In this document: piece after piece, positions 53,789 to 62,988 of the stretch
Position numbering within the stretch: the first letter of the stretch is position 1
Layout: the number at the start of each line of letters is the position of its first letter
Source: CBDIHP01 sp965279195
GTDB taxonomy: Bacteria > Planctomycetota > Planctomycetia > Isosphaerales > Isosphaeraceae
Assembly: GCA_965279195.1 (NCBI GenBank)
Contig: CBDIHP010000032.1
Span: 1-64,000 of the forward strand
Length of the DNA: 64,000 nt
Direction of reading: 5' to 3'
Position numbers and translations under genes: made by a program
The notes under the pieces: generated by a model
The model's database searches: none
What the model saw: only the letters and a program-made list of their open reading frames with translations
What the model was told of the DNA's origin: nothing

Positions 53789-54964
53789 TCAGCTCTCGAT
53801 GCTCTCGCTCCTGGGGTACGAGCCGAGGATCTCCAGACGCTCAACCCGCTTGCGGACGAGTTCGAGGGCCTTCTGGACCTGCTCGTCGTCGGTGTGCCCC
53901 TCGACATCCACGAAGAACAGGTACGTCGGGTTGCGGACGTCCAGCACGTCCGCCGTGGGGAACGACTCGATCCAGGTCATGTTCACCCCGAGCTTCTCGA
54001 ACGGGGCGATCGCCTTGGCCAGCGAGCCGGCATTGTTCGAGAGCCGGATGATCAGGGTCGTCTTGTCGTTGCCCGTCCGCTTCTCGCCTCGCTCCGAGAT
54101 CACCGCGAAGCGCGTCGTGTTGTGCGGCTGGTCCTCGATGTTCGCCGCGAGCACGTCGAGGCCGAAGGCATCGGCAGCGGGGCGGCTGGCGATGGCGGCG
54201 GCGAACGGCTCCTTGGCGGCGATGTCGGCCGCCGCGGCGGTCGAGACCACGTCGACCAGCTTCGCCTGGGGCAGGTTCTTGCCCAGCCAGTTGCGGCACT
54301 GCGACAACGCCTGGGCCTTGGAATAGACGCGCTGGACGTTCGCCCACGGGCACTTGCCCATCAGGCAGTGCCGCACGCGGAGCCGGACCTCGGCGCGGAT
54401 CTGGAGGCCCGACAGCTTCACGAACATGTCGAGCGTGTCGGCGATCCGTCCGTCGGTGGAGTTCTCCAGCGGCACGATCCCGAACTGGACGTGACGCCGA
54501 TTGACCTCCTCGAAGACCGCCGCGATCGAGCCGACCGGGACGTGCTCGACGGCCTCGCCGAACTTGGCGACCGACGCGAGGTGGCTGTAGGAGTACTTCG
54601 GCCCCAGGCAGGCGACCCGGATGGTGCGCTGGAGGGCCCGGCTGCCGGACATCAACTCGCGGAAGATGAGCTTCAACGTCTCGGGCTGGAGCGGCCCGGG
54701 GCTCTGGTTGACGACCTTCTGGAGGACCTCGTCCTCGCGGGCGGACGACCAGACGTCGATCCCCTGCTTCTGCTTGATTTGCCCGATCTGGACGGCGATC
54801 TCGGCCCGGCGGTTGAGCAGGCCGACGAGGTCCTTGTCGATCTGGTCGATTTCCGTGCGGAGGCCCGACAGGGTCGGGGCCTTCTTGCTGTCCGCGCCTC
54901 GGGCGGCGGCTTTCTTGGGGGAGACCGGGCCGGAGCCCGAAGGGGAGGAGGCTTTTCGGGACAT
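53789..54964 (-). CDS. pheA: bifunctional chorismate mutase/prephenate dehydratase (P-protein)
   Basis: 391 residues. After a ~30-residue basic, low-complexity tail comes the AroQ chorismate mutase (~33-115: RTEIDQIDKDLVGLLNRRAE), then the prephenate dehydratase domain (~118-300) with the catalytic TRF in NTTRFAVI, and the ACT domain (~305-385: SLAKAIAPFEKLGVNMTWIES) that senses phenylalanine. The enzyme makes phenylpyruvate from chorismate. A strong promoter lies upstream, and four minus-strand genes follow with short gaps, so it may head their transcript. Confidence 0.94.
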   Translation of the reverse strand: MSRKASSPSGSGPVSPKKAAARGADSKKAPTLSGLRTEIDQIDKDLVGLLNRRAEIAVQIGQIKQKQGIDVWSSAREDEVLQKVVNQSPGPLQPETLKLIFRELMSGSRALQRTIRVACLGPKYSYSHLASVAKFGEAVEHVPVGSIAAVFEEVNRRHVQFGIVPLENSTDGRIADTLDMFVKLSGLQIRAEVRLRVRHCLMGKCPWANVQRVYSKAQALSQCRNWLGKNLPQAKLVDVVSTAAAADIAAKEPFAAAIASRPAADAFGLDVLAANIEDQPHNTTRFAVISERGEKRTGNDKTTLIIRLSNNAGSLAKAIAPFEKLGVNMTWIESFPTADVLDVRNPTYLFFVDVEGHTDDEQVQKALELVRKRVERLEILGSYPRSESIES

Positions 54965-55029
54965 CGCTCGGCTCGGGATGATGCGCGGGTGGTGCCGGAC
55001 CCATTCGCCTTAAAGTCGCGGGATATCAG

Positions 55030-55058
55030 TAGATAGTAAAATGGGCCACGAATGTCAA
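55030..55058 (-). promoter_or_regulatory. candidate promoter of pheA
   Basis: On the minus strand a perfect TTGACA (55058-55053) lies 17 bases before TATCTA (55035-55030). Transcription would start near 55023, giving a ~60-base leader. No leader-peptide or attenuator hairpin was recognised in it. Confidence 0.5.
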
Positions 55059-55176
55059 GTTGCCCGGGATGGCAGGGGCCGGGAGTGTTCAGGCCGGTCG
55101 ACGGCCGGTTGCGTCCCCGCCGCATGCGCTGCACACTCACAGCCTGACATCCCGGACCCGACTCGGAGTGCCTCGC

Positions 55177-56250
55177 ATGCGTCCGCGACTCGTCCCCGCC
55201 CTGGCTTCTGTCCTCGTCCTGGGCCTCTCCCCGCTCTCGACCGCCCAGGCCCCGCCGACCTACAACGACCACGCGAACCTGCTCCTCGTGAAGGACGGGG
55301 CCGGCGAATCGGTGCCCGTCAAATCCCCGGCCGACTGGTCGGTGCGCCGGGCCCACATCCTGGCGAACCTGGAAGCGGTCATGGGCCCGTTGCCGGGCGG
55401 CGAGCGTCGCGTGCCGCTCGACGTGAAGATCACCGAGACGGTCGAGACCCCGAAATATACGCGCTACAAGTTGACCTACGCCTCCGAGCCCAACGACCGC
55501 GTCCCGGCGTGGCTGACGATCCCCAAAGGCCTGACCGGCAAGGCCCCGGCGATGGTCTGCCTGCACCAGACGACGAAGATCGGCAAGGACGAGCCGATGG
55601 GGCTCGGCGGGCTGCCGAACCTGCACTATGCCCAGGAACTCGCCGAGCGGGGCTACGTTACCATCAGCCCCGACTACCCCAACTTCGGCGACTACAAGAT
55701 CAGCCCTTACGAACTCGGGTACGCCAGCGCGTCGATGAAGGGCATCTGGAACCACATGCGGGCGGTGGATTTACTCCAGTCCCGGCCCGAGGTCGATCCC
55801 GAGAAGATCGGGGTGATCGGCCACTCGCTCGGCGGGCACAACTCGATCTTCCTCGGCCTGTTCGACCCGAGGGTCAAGGTCATCGTCTCGTCGTGCGGGT
55901 TCAACGCCTACACGAAGTACTACAACGGCAATATCGCGGGCTGGTCGCACAAGGGGTACATGCCCAGGCTGCAGTCGAAGTACGGGCTCGACCTCAAGAG
56001 CGTCCCGTTCGACTTTCCCGAGCTGATCGGTTCCCTCGCGCCCAGGGCCTTCTTCACCAACTCGCCGCTCCAGGACGCCAACTTTGAGGTCGAGGGCGTC
56101 CGCGAGTGCATCAAGGCGGCCGAGCCGATCTACTCGCTGCTCGGCGTGCCCGAGAACCTCAAGGCCGCCTACCCCAAGGCCGAGCACGACTTCCCGAAGG
56201 CGGAGCGTGATGCGGCCTATACCTTCATCGACACGTCGCTGAAGAAGTAA
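55177..56250 (+). CDS. secreted alpha/beta hydrolase (acetyl-xylan-esterase / dienelactone-hydrolase-like)
   Basis: 357 residues from the ATG at 55177 with GGAG nine bases upstream. A signal peptide spans ~1-23 (ending STAQA). The hydrolase fold shows VPAWLTIPKG, VCLHQTT, the nucleophile elbow GHSLGGHNS and the terminal histidine in AEHDFP. It is likely an exported esterase acting on acylated polysaccharide, in keeping with the sulfatase further on, but the substrate is not shown by the sequence. It is divergent from pheA. Confidence 0.85.
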   Translation: MRPRLVPALASVLVLGLSPLSTAQAPPTYNDHANLLLVKDGAGESVPVKSPADWSVRRAHILANLEAVMGPLPGGERRVPLDVKITETVETPKYTRYKLTYASEPNDRVPAWLTIPKGLTGKAPAMVCLHQTTKIGKDEPMGLGGLPNLHYAQELAERGYVTISPDYPNFGDYKISPYELGYASASMKGIWNHMRAVDLLQSRPEVDPEKIGVIGHSLGGHNSIFLGLFDPRVKVIVSSCGFNAYTKYYNGNIAGWSHKGYMPRLQSKYGLDLKSVPFDFPELIGSLAPRAFFTNSPLQDANFEVEGVRECIKAAEPIYSLLGVPENLKAAYPKAEHDFPKAERDAAYTFIDTSLKK

Positions 56251-56259
56251 GGACGCGGT

Positions 56260-56296
56260 CCGGGGGCCGGGACAGTCCCTGTCCGCATGCCCCCGG
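56260..56296. terminator. hairpin between convergent genes
   Basis: An 8-bp GC stem (56260-56267 with 56289-56296) encloses a 21-base loop that can itself fold. There is no T-run on either side, so termination is possible but not certain. It separates the esterase from the convergent DUF1559 gene. Confidence 0.4.
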
Positions 56297-56312
56297 GCGG
56301 CCCGATTGTCCG

Positions 56313-57278
56313 TCAGTACGAGTCGGCGCTGATGACCTCGCCGCCGGCGCGGGTGGCGAGGCGGACGAAGACGTCGTGGTTGATCTGGTTCTTGATGAAC
56401 CGGACGGAACCGTCGCCGAAGACGAAGTTCACGCCACCGGGGTGGCGGCTCCAGATGTCCTCGACGTGGGCCCGGGGGTTGTTGGGCGTGCGGGGGGGAT
56501 CTTCCTCGCCGATCGGGCTGAGGATCATCGTGAACGCCTCCTCGGCGTCGGCGGCGAACTGGTCCGTGCCGCCTTCAATCGACGAGGTCCGGAAGAGATA
56601 GCCGCCGACGTACCGGGCGGTCCAGGTCACGTAGCTGAGGTTGTGGCTCCGCTCGCCGACCATGAACGTCTGGCTGGTGCCGTCGATGACGTCGCGGATC
56701 CCGATCCGGCTGTTCCGGAAGAAGATCCCGTTGCCCCGGCCGGGGGCGTCACCGATCTCGCCCGTGCCGAAGATCCCGACGTAGTTGCTCGTGCCGACCT
56801 GATCGACGGTGATCGCGTTGTTCTGGTCGCGGACGGGGACGGTCTGGGGAGTGACGTCCGACGGGCAGAGGTACGAGTTCAGCCGCGCGATGGCTGCCGT
56901 CTTGTTGTCGGCGTGGCCGACGGTCAGGCTGAAATTGATGGCGCCGTAGATCGTGCCCTGCTCGACTTGCGGGAGGATCATGCTGGCCCACGCCCAGCCG
57001 GGGCCGAAGTCGTCCTCGGCCGTGCCGGCGTCGCCGCCGTCCTGCCGGTATCGGCTGACGTAGCCGGGCGGGAAGGTGTTGTGGAGGTCGTGGTAGTTGT
57101 GCAGGCCGAGGCCGATCTGCTTGAGGTTGTTGACGCACTGGATCCGCCGGGCCGCCTCGCGGGCCGACTGGACGGCGGGCAGCAGGAGGGCGATCAGCAC
57201 GGCGATGATGGCGATCACGACCAGCAGCTCGATGAGCGTGAAGCCGCGGCGGGATGCGATACTGAGATTCGGACACAT
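56313..57278 (-). CDS. DUF1559 type IV-pseudopilin-like protein
   Basis: 321 residues from the ATG at 57278. The prepilin peptidase site and helix RRGFTLIELLVVIAIIAVLI are at ~10-29, followed by ALLLPAVQSAREAARRIQC. The C-terminus ends with the H-x9-DG motif, HPGGVNFVFGDGSV. Planctomycetes have many such proteins per genome; they are thought to be exported or assembled by a pseudopilus-type system and their precise job is unknown. It is a single gene with no partner in this family nearby. Confidence 0.93.
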   Translation of the reverse strand: MCPNLSIASRRGFTLIELLVVIAIIAVLIALLLPAVQSAREAARRIQCVNNLKQIGLGLHNYHDLHNTFPPGYVSRYRQDGGDAGTAEDDFGPGWAWASMILPQVEQGTIYGAINFSLTVGHADNKTAAIARLNSYLCPSDVTPQTVPVRDQNNAITVDQVGTSNYVGIFGTGEIGDAPGRGNGIFFRNSRIGIRDVIDGTSQTFMVGERSHNLSYVTWTARYVGGYLFRTSSIEGGTDQFAADAEEAFTMILSPIGEEDPPRTPNNPRAHVEDIWSRHPGGVNFVFGDGSVRFIKNQINHDVFVRLATRAGGEVISADSY

Positions 57279-57409
57279 GGATGAATCACTCCGGACCGCC
57301 GGGGTCCGCGACAGGTCGACGCGGGAAGACCCACGGGCGAGGCCCTTGACCGGGATGTAGGCGGAAGCCGATGACGCGAGATGGTCAGCCGGGGACGCAA
57401 TGCCTGGCG

Positions 57410-57429
57410 AACGAGCGCTCACGCTCGTT
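57410..57429 (-). terminator. hairpin downstream of the His/Cys-rich gene
   Basis: A perfect 8-bp stem AACGAGCG/CGCTCGTT with loop CTCA lies 28 bases past the stop codon at 57457. There is no T-run, so it may be a terminator or an mRNA-end stabiliser. Confidence 0.35.
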
Positions 57430-57456
57430 GACGTCAGACACCGTCCCTGGATGCAG

Positions 57457-57801
57457 TCAGGCGACCGATCGCGGCGGCGCGCGGCTTCCGATCCCGGGGA
57501 GCGAGACCGGTTCGAGATGGACGACCTCGGGGACGATGGTGTCCGGCGAGGCCAAGGCGAGCGGCAAGGGCTCGACGGCGACGGGCGGGGTCGCGATCGA
57601 GCGGAACTGGCAGACGGGGCAATCCAGGGGGGGGACCACCACGTCGTCGGCCTTGTGGCCCGTCCAGTGCGGGCAGGCGTCGTCGCAGGAGGCCTCGTGC
57701 GACGAGCCGCCCGATGCCTCGGATCCGTGGTGGTGCCAGGCCTGGACCGGGAGACCGGTCAGGAGGGCCAGGCAGACCAGGAACCAGCGCAGGGGCTTCA
57801 C
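57457..57801 (-). CDS. small secreted His/Cys-rich protein
   Basis: 114 residues. A signal peptide covers ~1-21 (PLRWFLVCLALLTGLPVQA). The mature part starts WHHHGSEASGGSSHEASCDD, then CPHWTGH and LDCPVCQF, so four cysteines and six histidines are packed into ~45 residues, as in small metal-binding periplasmic proteins. The CPVC motif recalls DUF2946, but I cannot assign it. A consensus promoter lies 40 bases upstream and a hairpin downstream, so it is its own transcription unit. Confidence 0.65.
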   Translation of the reverse strand: MKPLRWFLVCLALLTGLPVQAWHHHGSEASGGSSHEASCDDACPHWTGHKADDVVVPPLDCPVCQFRSIATPPVAVEPLPLALASPDTIVPEVVHLEPVSLPGIGSRAPPRSVA

Positions 57802-57847
57802 GCGTGTTCGGCTCGACTTGAGGAAATCGGCGGGATACGAGCGCTAA

Positions 57848-57877
57848 ACTATCGGCCCGACCGTTCCGTTCTGTCAA
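57848..57877 (-). promoter_or_regulatory. candidate promoter of the His/Cys-rich gene
   Basis: On the minus strand TTGACA (57877-57872, six of six) and GATAGT (57853-57848, four of six) are 18 bases apart. The leader would be ~40 bases. Confidence 0.5.
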
Positions 57878-57929
57878 GTCGATGCATCCCGGAATCCACG
57901 CGCGACCCGAACGCCAGCGGTGGCCAGGT

Positions 57930-59270
57930 TCAGGCTTGCTTGAAGATCGGGCAGGCGAGCGTGCCGGTGCTGTCGGCGAAGGTTTCCTGCTCGACCCCGA
58001 GGCTGCGGAGGATGTTGACGAACAGGTTCGACATCCGCTGCTCGCCCTGGCGCCAGTACTGGCCGTGCTGGAGGCCGAGGTTCTTGCCGCCGACGATCAG
58101 GGTAGGGAGATTTTTCGGCGTGTGCGTCGTGCTGGCTCCCGACCCGTAGAGCACGATGGTGTTGTCGAGGACGGTGCCGTCACGGTCCTTGTACTCGGTC
58201 AGCCGGTTGAAGAAGTGCGCGAGCTGCTGGCTGAGGAAGAGGTCGTACTTCGCGAACGCGAGCTGGCCGGCCTTGTCGGTGGCGTGCGACAGCGAGTGGT
58301 GGGTGTTGGGCAGCCCCAGCTTCAGCGGGAAGGTGTCGCTGATGCCCATGCCGTCCTCGCGGTTGAGCATGAACGACACCGACCGCGTGATGTCGGCGTC
58401 GAACGCCAGGGCGATCAGGTCGAACATGTTCCGGTAGTACTCGGCGGGCTCCCCTTCGTTGGTGGCGTCGAGGTTGAGGTGCGAGTAGTCCTGTTTCTTG
58501 AGCGGGATGTCCACCCAGCGCTCGGCGGCGATGAGCCGGGACTCGACCTCATCCAGCGAGGCGAGGTACTGCTCCATCTTCTCGCGGTCGGACTTGCCGA
58601 GTTGCTTGTTGAGCCGTCGGGCCTCGGCGGCCACGGCGTCGACCAGCTTGATCTGTCGCTGGAGCTTCTCGCGCTCGGAGCGGATCGACCTGCGGTCGGC
58701 CCGGAAGAGGCGGTCGAAGATCCGACGCGGGTTATTCTCGGCCGGGATCGGTCGGCCTTCGAGGCTGAAGGAGATCGTCCCGGTTCGCGAGAGGAACCCG
58801 GTGCCGGCGTCGATCGAAAGGACGATCGACGGTTGGCGGCAGTACTGCTTGGTGTGGAGCGCGACGACCTGATCGAGGGCGACGGTGTTGTAGGTCCCGG
58901 GTCGCGGGTTATGGAGCGGGGCCCCGGTGAGCCACATGTCCGAGCAGACGTGCGGGTCGGCCTTGGGCCCGCTGGGATGGTAGAGGCCGCCGACGAAGCT
59001 GAGCTGGTCGCGGAACGGGCTCAACGGCTCGGTGGACTTGCCCAGGACGAACTTGCCGTCCTTCTGGGCCCGGGGGAACCAGCTCCACTCGTCGAGGCCG
59101 TGCTGCTCCTGCGGCAGCGACATGCCGTTGGCCGTGTAGAGGGCGCAGAAGCGTCGGGGCGACTTCGCGGCGACCTCCGCCCCCATCGCGTCGAGGGCCG
59201 GCAACGCCAAAGCCATGCCGCCGATCCCCTGGAGGAACGCCCGGCGCGGCATCAGTCGGGTCTTCGACAT
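57930..59270 (-). CDS. DUF1552 protein with Tat signal
   Basis: 446 residues. The N-terminus PRRAFLQGIGGMALALPALD is a twin-arginine signal. The body follows the DUF1552 pattern: RFCALYTANGM, LSFVGGLYHPSG, TYNTVALDQVVA, LDEVESRLIAAERW and VLYGSGASTTHTPKNLPTLI. Its distant relation to alkaline-phosphatase-like DUF1501 proteins is known. It is encoded 19 bases after the DUF1592 cytochrome, its constant partner in planctomycetes; the pair is thought to act outside the cytoplasm on an unknown, perhaps polymeric, substrate. Confidence 0.92.
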   Translation of the reverse strand: MSKTRLMPRRAFLQGIGGMALALPALDAMGAEVAAKSPRRFCALYTANGMSLPQEQHGLDEWSWFPRAQKDGKFVLGKSTEPLSPFRDQLSFVGGLYHPSGPKADPHVCSDMWLTGAPLHNPRPGTYNTVALDQVVALHTKQYCRQPSIVLSIDAGTGFLSRTGTISFSLEGRPIPAENNPRRIFDRLFRADRRSIRSEREKLQRQIKLVDAVAAEARRLNKQLGKSDREKMEQYLASLDEVESRLIAAERWVDIPLKKQDYSHLNLDATNEGEPAEYYRNMFDLIALAFDADITRSVSFMLNREDGMGISDTFPLKLGLPNTHHSLSHATDKAGQLAFAKYDLFLSQQLAHFFNRLTEYKDRDGTVLDNTIVLYGSGASTTHTPKNLPTLIVGGKNLGLQHGQYWRQGEQRMSNLFVNILRSLGVEQETFADSTGTLACPIFKQA

Positions 59271-59289
59271 CGGAATCTCCGGCCGTGGC

Positions 59290-62200
59290 CTACTTTTCGA
59301 GGAAGATCGGGCTCGTCACGACGTATCGCAGGAGGTCCTGCATCCGATATCCGTTCGGCTTGAACCGGGCAGCGTCGCGTTTGAGGGTATCGAGCTCGTT
59401 CTGGCTGAGTGTCCGGCCCGCGGCGTAGGTCGCCAGGTGCTTGAGGACGCTGAACGCCACCTGGTCGAGTCGGTCGTCGGCCAGATGGGCCTTGAGCCCT
59501 CGGGTGCCGACGACCTTGGCCTGGTCGGGCAAGGTCGAGCGGGCGTCGACCGTCTGGGGCTTGAACTGCCCGCCGGCGTCGTACTCCTCGAGGGCGACGC
59601 CCCAGGGGTCGATCTTGGCGTGGCACTGCTGGCATCCGCGCTGGTTGCGGTGCTTTTCGAGGCGTTCGCGGAGCGTGAGGTTCCTGGTGTCGTCCTTGAG
59701 GGCCGGCACGTTCGGCGGCGGGTCGTCGGGCGGCTCGGCGACGATCCGCCGCGCCAGCCAGGCACCCCTCTTGATCGGGTTCGACTCACGCCCGTCCGAC
59801 AGCCCCGCCAGGATGGCCGCCTGCGACAGCACGCCACCCAGGTCCTTACGGCCGTGCGGGATGGCCACGAAGTCGAAGCCGCTTTCGGTCCGATCTGCCA
59901 GCCCGTAGTAGCTGGCGACCACCTCGTTGGCGACGAGGAAGTCGGAGTCGATCAGGGCCCGGGTCGAGACGTTCTGTCGCAAGAGGTACTGGATGAAGTG
60001 GATCGGCTCGTCCCGGAGCTGCTTGCGGGTGTCGCTCGTCAGGGTGGGGAACCGCTTGCGGTCCGGCTCCAGCACCTGAAACTTCTCCAGGGCGAGCCAC
60101 TGGGCCGCGAAGGGCTGGACGAACCGCTCGAACTTCGGGTCGGCGATCAGCCGGGTGACCTCGCCGTCCAGGCTCTCCCGCAACCGGCCCTGCGAGGCGA
60201 AGCCCAGCGTCGTGCCGTCCGGCGGGCTGTTCCAGAGGAAGTACGAGAGCTTCGAGGCGAGCTCGAAGTCGTTGATCGGCTCGGGCGCGGGCGTCTCGCT
60301 CGACTCGATCAGGAACAGGAACTGGGGCGAGGTCAGCACGACGAGCAGTGCATCCTTGATCGCCCGCTCGAACGGGGCCCCAGACTTCACGGCCGAGTCG
60401 TAGACACCAAGGATCGACGCCTCCTCCATCGCGTCGATCGGACGCCGGAAGGCCCGGGACGCGAAGCGTCGGAGGACTTCGCGGGCGTAGGCGTTGCGGT
60501 CCTCCTTCGCGGGCGAGTCGATGAAGATGTTGCGATGCGAGGCGGGGGGCCAGATGTCGTAGTACGGGCCCTCGAACTCGACCGATTTCAACAGCAGGCG
60601 GGGCATGTCGCGACCGTCGGTGATCTCGCTCCGGACGCCGATCTCGCGGATGCCCGCCAGGTAGTTGACGTTATCCGACTCGACCTCGGGGCTGGGGAAG
60701 TTGCGGATCGCCCCTTCGAAGACGAACGCCGCGGGCGTCTCGCTCTTCACCGTCTGCGGCACGCCGACGGGGTTCAGGGTGCTGCCGCAGTCTCGCCGGA
60801 GGCCTAGATGCACGCCGAGGCGGGGCGACCGCTTCTCGAACGCCAGGAACCGAAGTCCCAGATCCGAATCCTCAACGACCGGGGTGAGCACGACCCGATC
60901 GAGCCTCGCCGGGCCGGTGTCCTTGACGTGGATCAGATACTCCCCCGCGTCGAGCCGGGCGACCACGAATGCCGCTTGCTGCCACTTCGCGGCGAACTGG
61001 CGGTCGCCGAGGTGGAGTGTGACGTCCTGGGGCGCGTCCTGGACCGGGGGCGGGATGAGCTTGCGGCCGGGCTCGACGAGGGCCTGGATCTCGTCCGGTT
61101 CGAGGGCCCGTCTGTAGAGACGGACGTCGCCGATCTGGCCCCGGAAGGGCGTCGAGTCGGGGACGCGGCCGATCGAGAGGGGCAAGATCGGGTTCGTCAG
61201 GTCAGCGCCGTTGATGGTCCCGGTCGCGACGTCTTCGCCATTCACGAACAGTTTCGCCTGGCCCTTACCCCGTCGGACGATCGCCGCGACGTGCTGCCAG
61301 GCGTTGGCGCGGATCGTTTCGGGGGCGGTCTGGATGGTGCCGTTACGCTTCTTGTCCGGGCCGGCCGTCTCGATCCGCAGCACGCCCTTGCTGTTGGGCA
61401 TGTCGAGCACCCAGCCCTGGGCGAAGCCGTACTTGCCCAGGCTGACGATGCCCGACTGCCGCAGTTCGGACGGATGGATCCAGGCCGCGACGGTGAAATC
61501 GCCGGTGCCGACGTTCATCTCGTCGGAGGCAGGAACCGACAGCGAGTCGCCGTATCCCACCAGTTTCAAAGTCTTGCCGAGGGGGGAATCGGCGAACGTC
61601 GCATCGCCGAGCAACTCACCCTTCAGGGGCCAACTGGTCGAGAGGGCGTCTGACAGCCGATCGGCCTTGATCGTCACCGGGCCGGGTTCACGCGAGACGG
61701 GGTGGATGTCGACCTGATAGATGCCCGGCCGAGAGATGGCGACCGTCTGGGAGGACTTCGGGTCGCGGACGACGACCGCACGATCCTCCGCCGGGGCCGA
61801 CTTCGTCCCCGGGTCGAGCAGGAGGCCGTCTCGGTACTTCGCCGCCGCGACGGTGACCCGGAACTTGCCGTGGTCGGGCAACTCGCGGAGGGAGACCTTG
61901 AAGTTCGCCTTCGGGCCGTAGGTCGCGTCGCCCTCGAAGATCTCATCGGAGGTGATCGACGGTCGAAGCAGGAGGCCCTTGGGGACGGTGTTGGTGGCGA
62001 AGCCCTTGGGGTAGCCGACTGCCCCGCGCAGGCAGGCGAAGACCGAGTGATAGATGCTGTCGTACTCCCGCCAGCCCCGGACGGTGTTGTTGCCGTCGTA
62101 GCCCTCGATGAAGCGGTACTTGACCCGCATCTTCGCGTGATCGAACGCGAATGGTTTCTCGGGCCTCGGCTCGGTGACGAGCACGTCGCGATTGTCGAGC

Positions 62201-62883
62201 AGGACGTTGTTGGCCCCGAGGATCAGGGTATCGGGGCATGGCTTCGGGTTGATGCCCGTGCCCATGTCCATCCGGAATCGCTGGATCTTCGGGACCGTCC
62301 TCGGATCGACGATTGAGCGGTCGAGGGCCTGCTCGGCAATCTCCAGGTAGGCCTCGATCAGGAGCGGCGACAGGGCGAGTGTGTCCTGATTGTTCAGGAA
62401 CCCGTCCTTCGAAACCGCGTCGGGGGGGAGGATCTCGGTCAGCTCGTCTTCGAGCAGCAGGAGGCCGCGCAAGGTGTTGCGATACTGGGCGACGGTCAGC
62501 CGACGGATGCTGCCGTTCTTGGGTCTCGGCTTCGATCTCGCAACGTCCAGGGTCTTCGCGATCCAGCCGGCGAATTTTTCTCGCTCCTGGGCGGTCGGCT
62601 GGGGTTCGTCCTCGGGGGGCATGGCCTCCTTGCTGACCTGGCGTCGGAGGCTGTCCCAGAGCTTGATCTGGCGGTCCTCGACCTCCGCCCCGAGCTGATC
62701 CACCCGCACGCCGGAAGTCGGCTCGTCGGCGTTGTGGCAGCGGATGCAGTGTTTCTGGAGGAAGGGCCGGATCTCGGCCTGGAACGTCGGATCCGCCCCG
62801 TCCGATGCGTAGGCCCCGCCCGTCGCCGCGAGGACGAGGAGCAGGGCGGGGATCCAACGGGCGGTCGCGGCGTGCTGGGCCAT
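59290..62883 (-). CDS. PSCyt1 / LamG / DUF1587-1595-1592-1588-1585 cytochrome-like protein
   Basis: 1197 residues from the ATG at 62883. A signal peptide (~8-26) is followed by a cytochrome c-like domain with haem site CIRCH (46-50). DUF1587 (RLTVAQYRNTLRGLL) comes next, then a carbohydrate-binding-like and a LamG/concanavalin domain (~445-610: VGTGDFTVAAWIHPSEL, GQIGDVRLYRRALEPDEI). The C-terminal half holds DUF1595, DUF1592 (LASKLSYFLWNSPPD), DUF1588 (AILAGLSDGRESNPIKRG) and DUF1585. The LamG insertion suggests binding of a glycan. It is exported, and its partner DUF1552 follows directly. Confidence 0.92.
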   Translation of the reverse strand: MAQHAATARWIPALLLVLAATGGAYASDGADPTFQAEIRPFLQKHCIRCHNADEPTSGVRVDQLGAEVEDRQIKLWDSLRRQVSKEAMPPEDEPQPTAQEREKFAGWIAKTLDVARSKPRPKNGSIRRLTVAQYRNTLRGLLLLEDELTEILPPDAVSKDGFLNNQDTLALSPLLIEAYLEIAEQALDRSIVDPRTVPKIQRFRMDMGTGINPKPCPDTLILGANNVLLDNRDVLVTEPRPEKPFAFDHAKMRVKYRFIEGYDGNNTVRGWREYDSIYHSVFACLRGAVGYPKGFATNTVPKGLLLRPSITSDEIFEGDATYGPKANFKVSLRELPDHGKFRVTVAAAKYRDGLLLDPGTKSAPAEDRAVVVRDPKSSQTVAISRPGIYQVDIHPVSREPGPVTIKADRLSDALSTSWPLKGELLGDATFADSPLGKTLKLVGYGDSLSVPASDEMNVGTGDFTVAAWIHPSELRQSGIVSLGKYGFAQGWVLDMPNSKGVLRIETAGPDKKRNGTIQTAPETIRANAWQHVAAIVRRGKGQAKLFVNGEDVATGTINGADLTNPILPLSIGRVPDSTPFRGQIGDVRLYRRALEPDEIQALVEPGRKLIPPPVQDAPQDVTLHLGDRQFAAKWQQAAFVVARLDAGEYLIHVKDTGPARLDRVVLTPVVEDSDLGLRFLAFEKRSPRLGVHLGLRRDCGSTLNPVGVPQTVKSETPAAFVFEGAIRNFPSPEVESDNVNYLAGIREIGVRSEITDGRDMPRLLLKSVEFEGPYYDIWPPASHRNIFIDSPAKEDRNAYAREVLRRFASRAFRRPIDAMEEASILGVYDSAVKSGAPFERAIKDALLVVLTSPQFLFLIESSETPAPEPINDFELASKLSYFLWNSPPDGTTLGFASQGRLRESLDGEVTRLIADPKFERFVQPFAAQWLALEKFQVLEPDRKRFPTLTSDTRKQLRDEPIHFIQYLLRQNVSTRALIDSDFLVANEVVASYYGLADRTESGFDFVAIPHGRKDLGGVLSQAAILAGLSDGRESNPIKRGAWLARRIVAEPPDDPPPNVPALKDDTRNLTLRERLEKHRNQRGCQQCHAKIDPWGVALEEYDAGGQFKPQTVDARSTLPDQAKVVGTRGLKAHLADDRLDQVAFSVLKHLATYAAGRTLSQNELDTLKRDAARFKPNGYRMQDLLRYVVTSPIFLEK

Positions 62884-62988
62884 CGGGGGACGTCCGTCGG
62901 GCCGGCGTGGGTGGAAATGCACCCGGTGTGCAGCAAACATTAAACAACAGCCGGCCCGTCGTGTCCAATCGGGATGGGGGCGAGGCCG

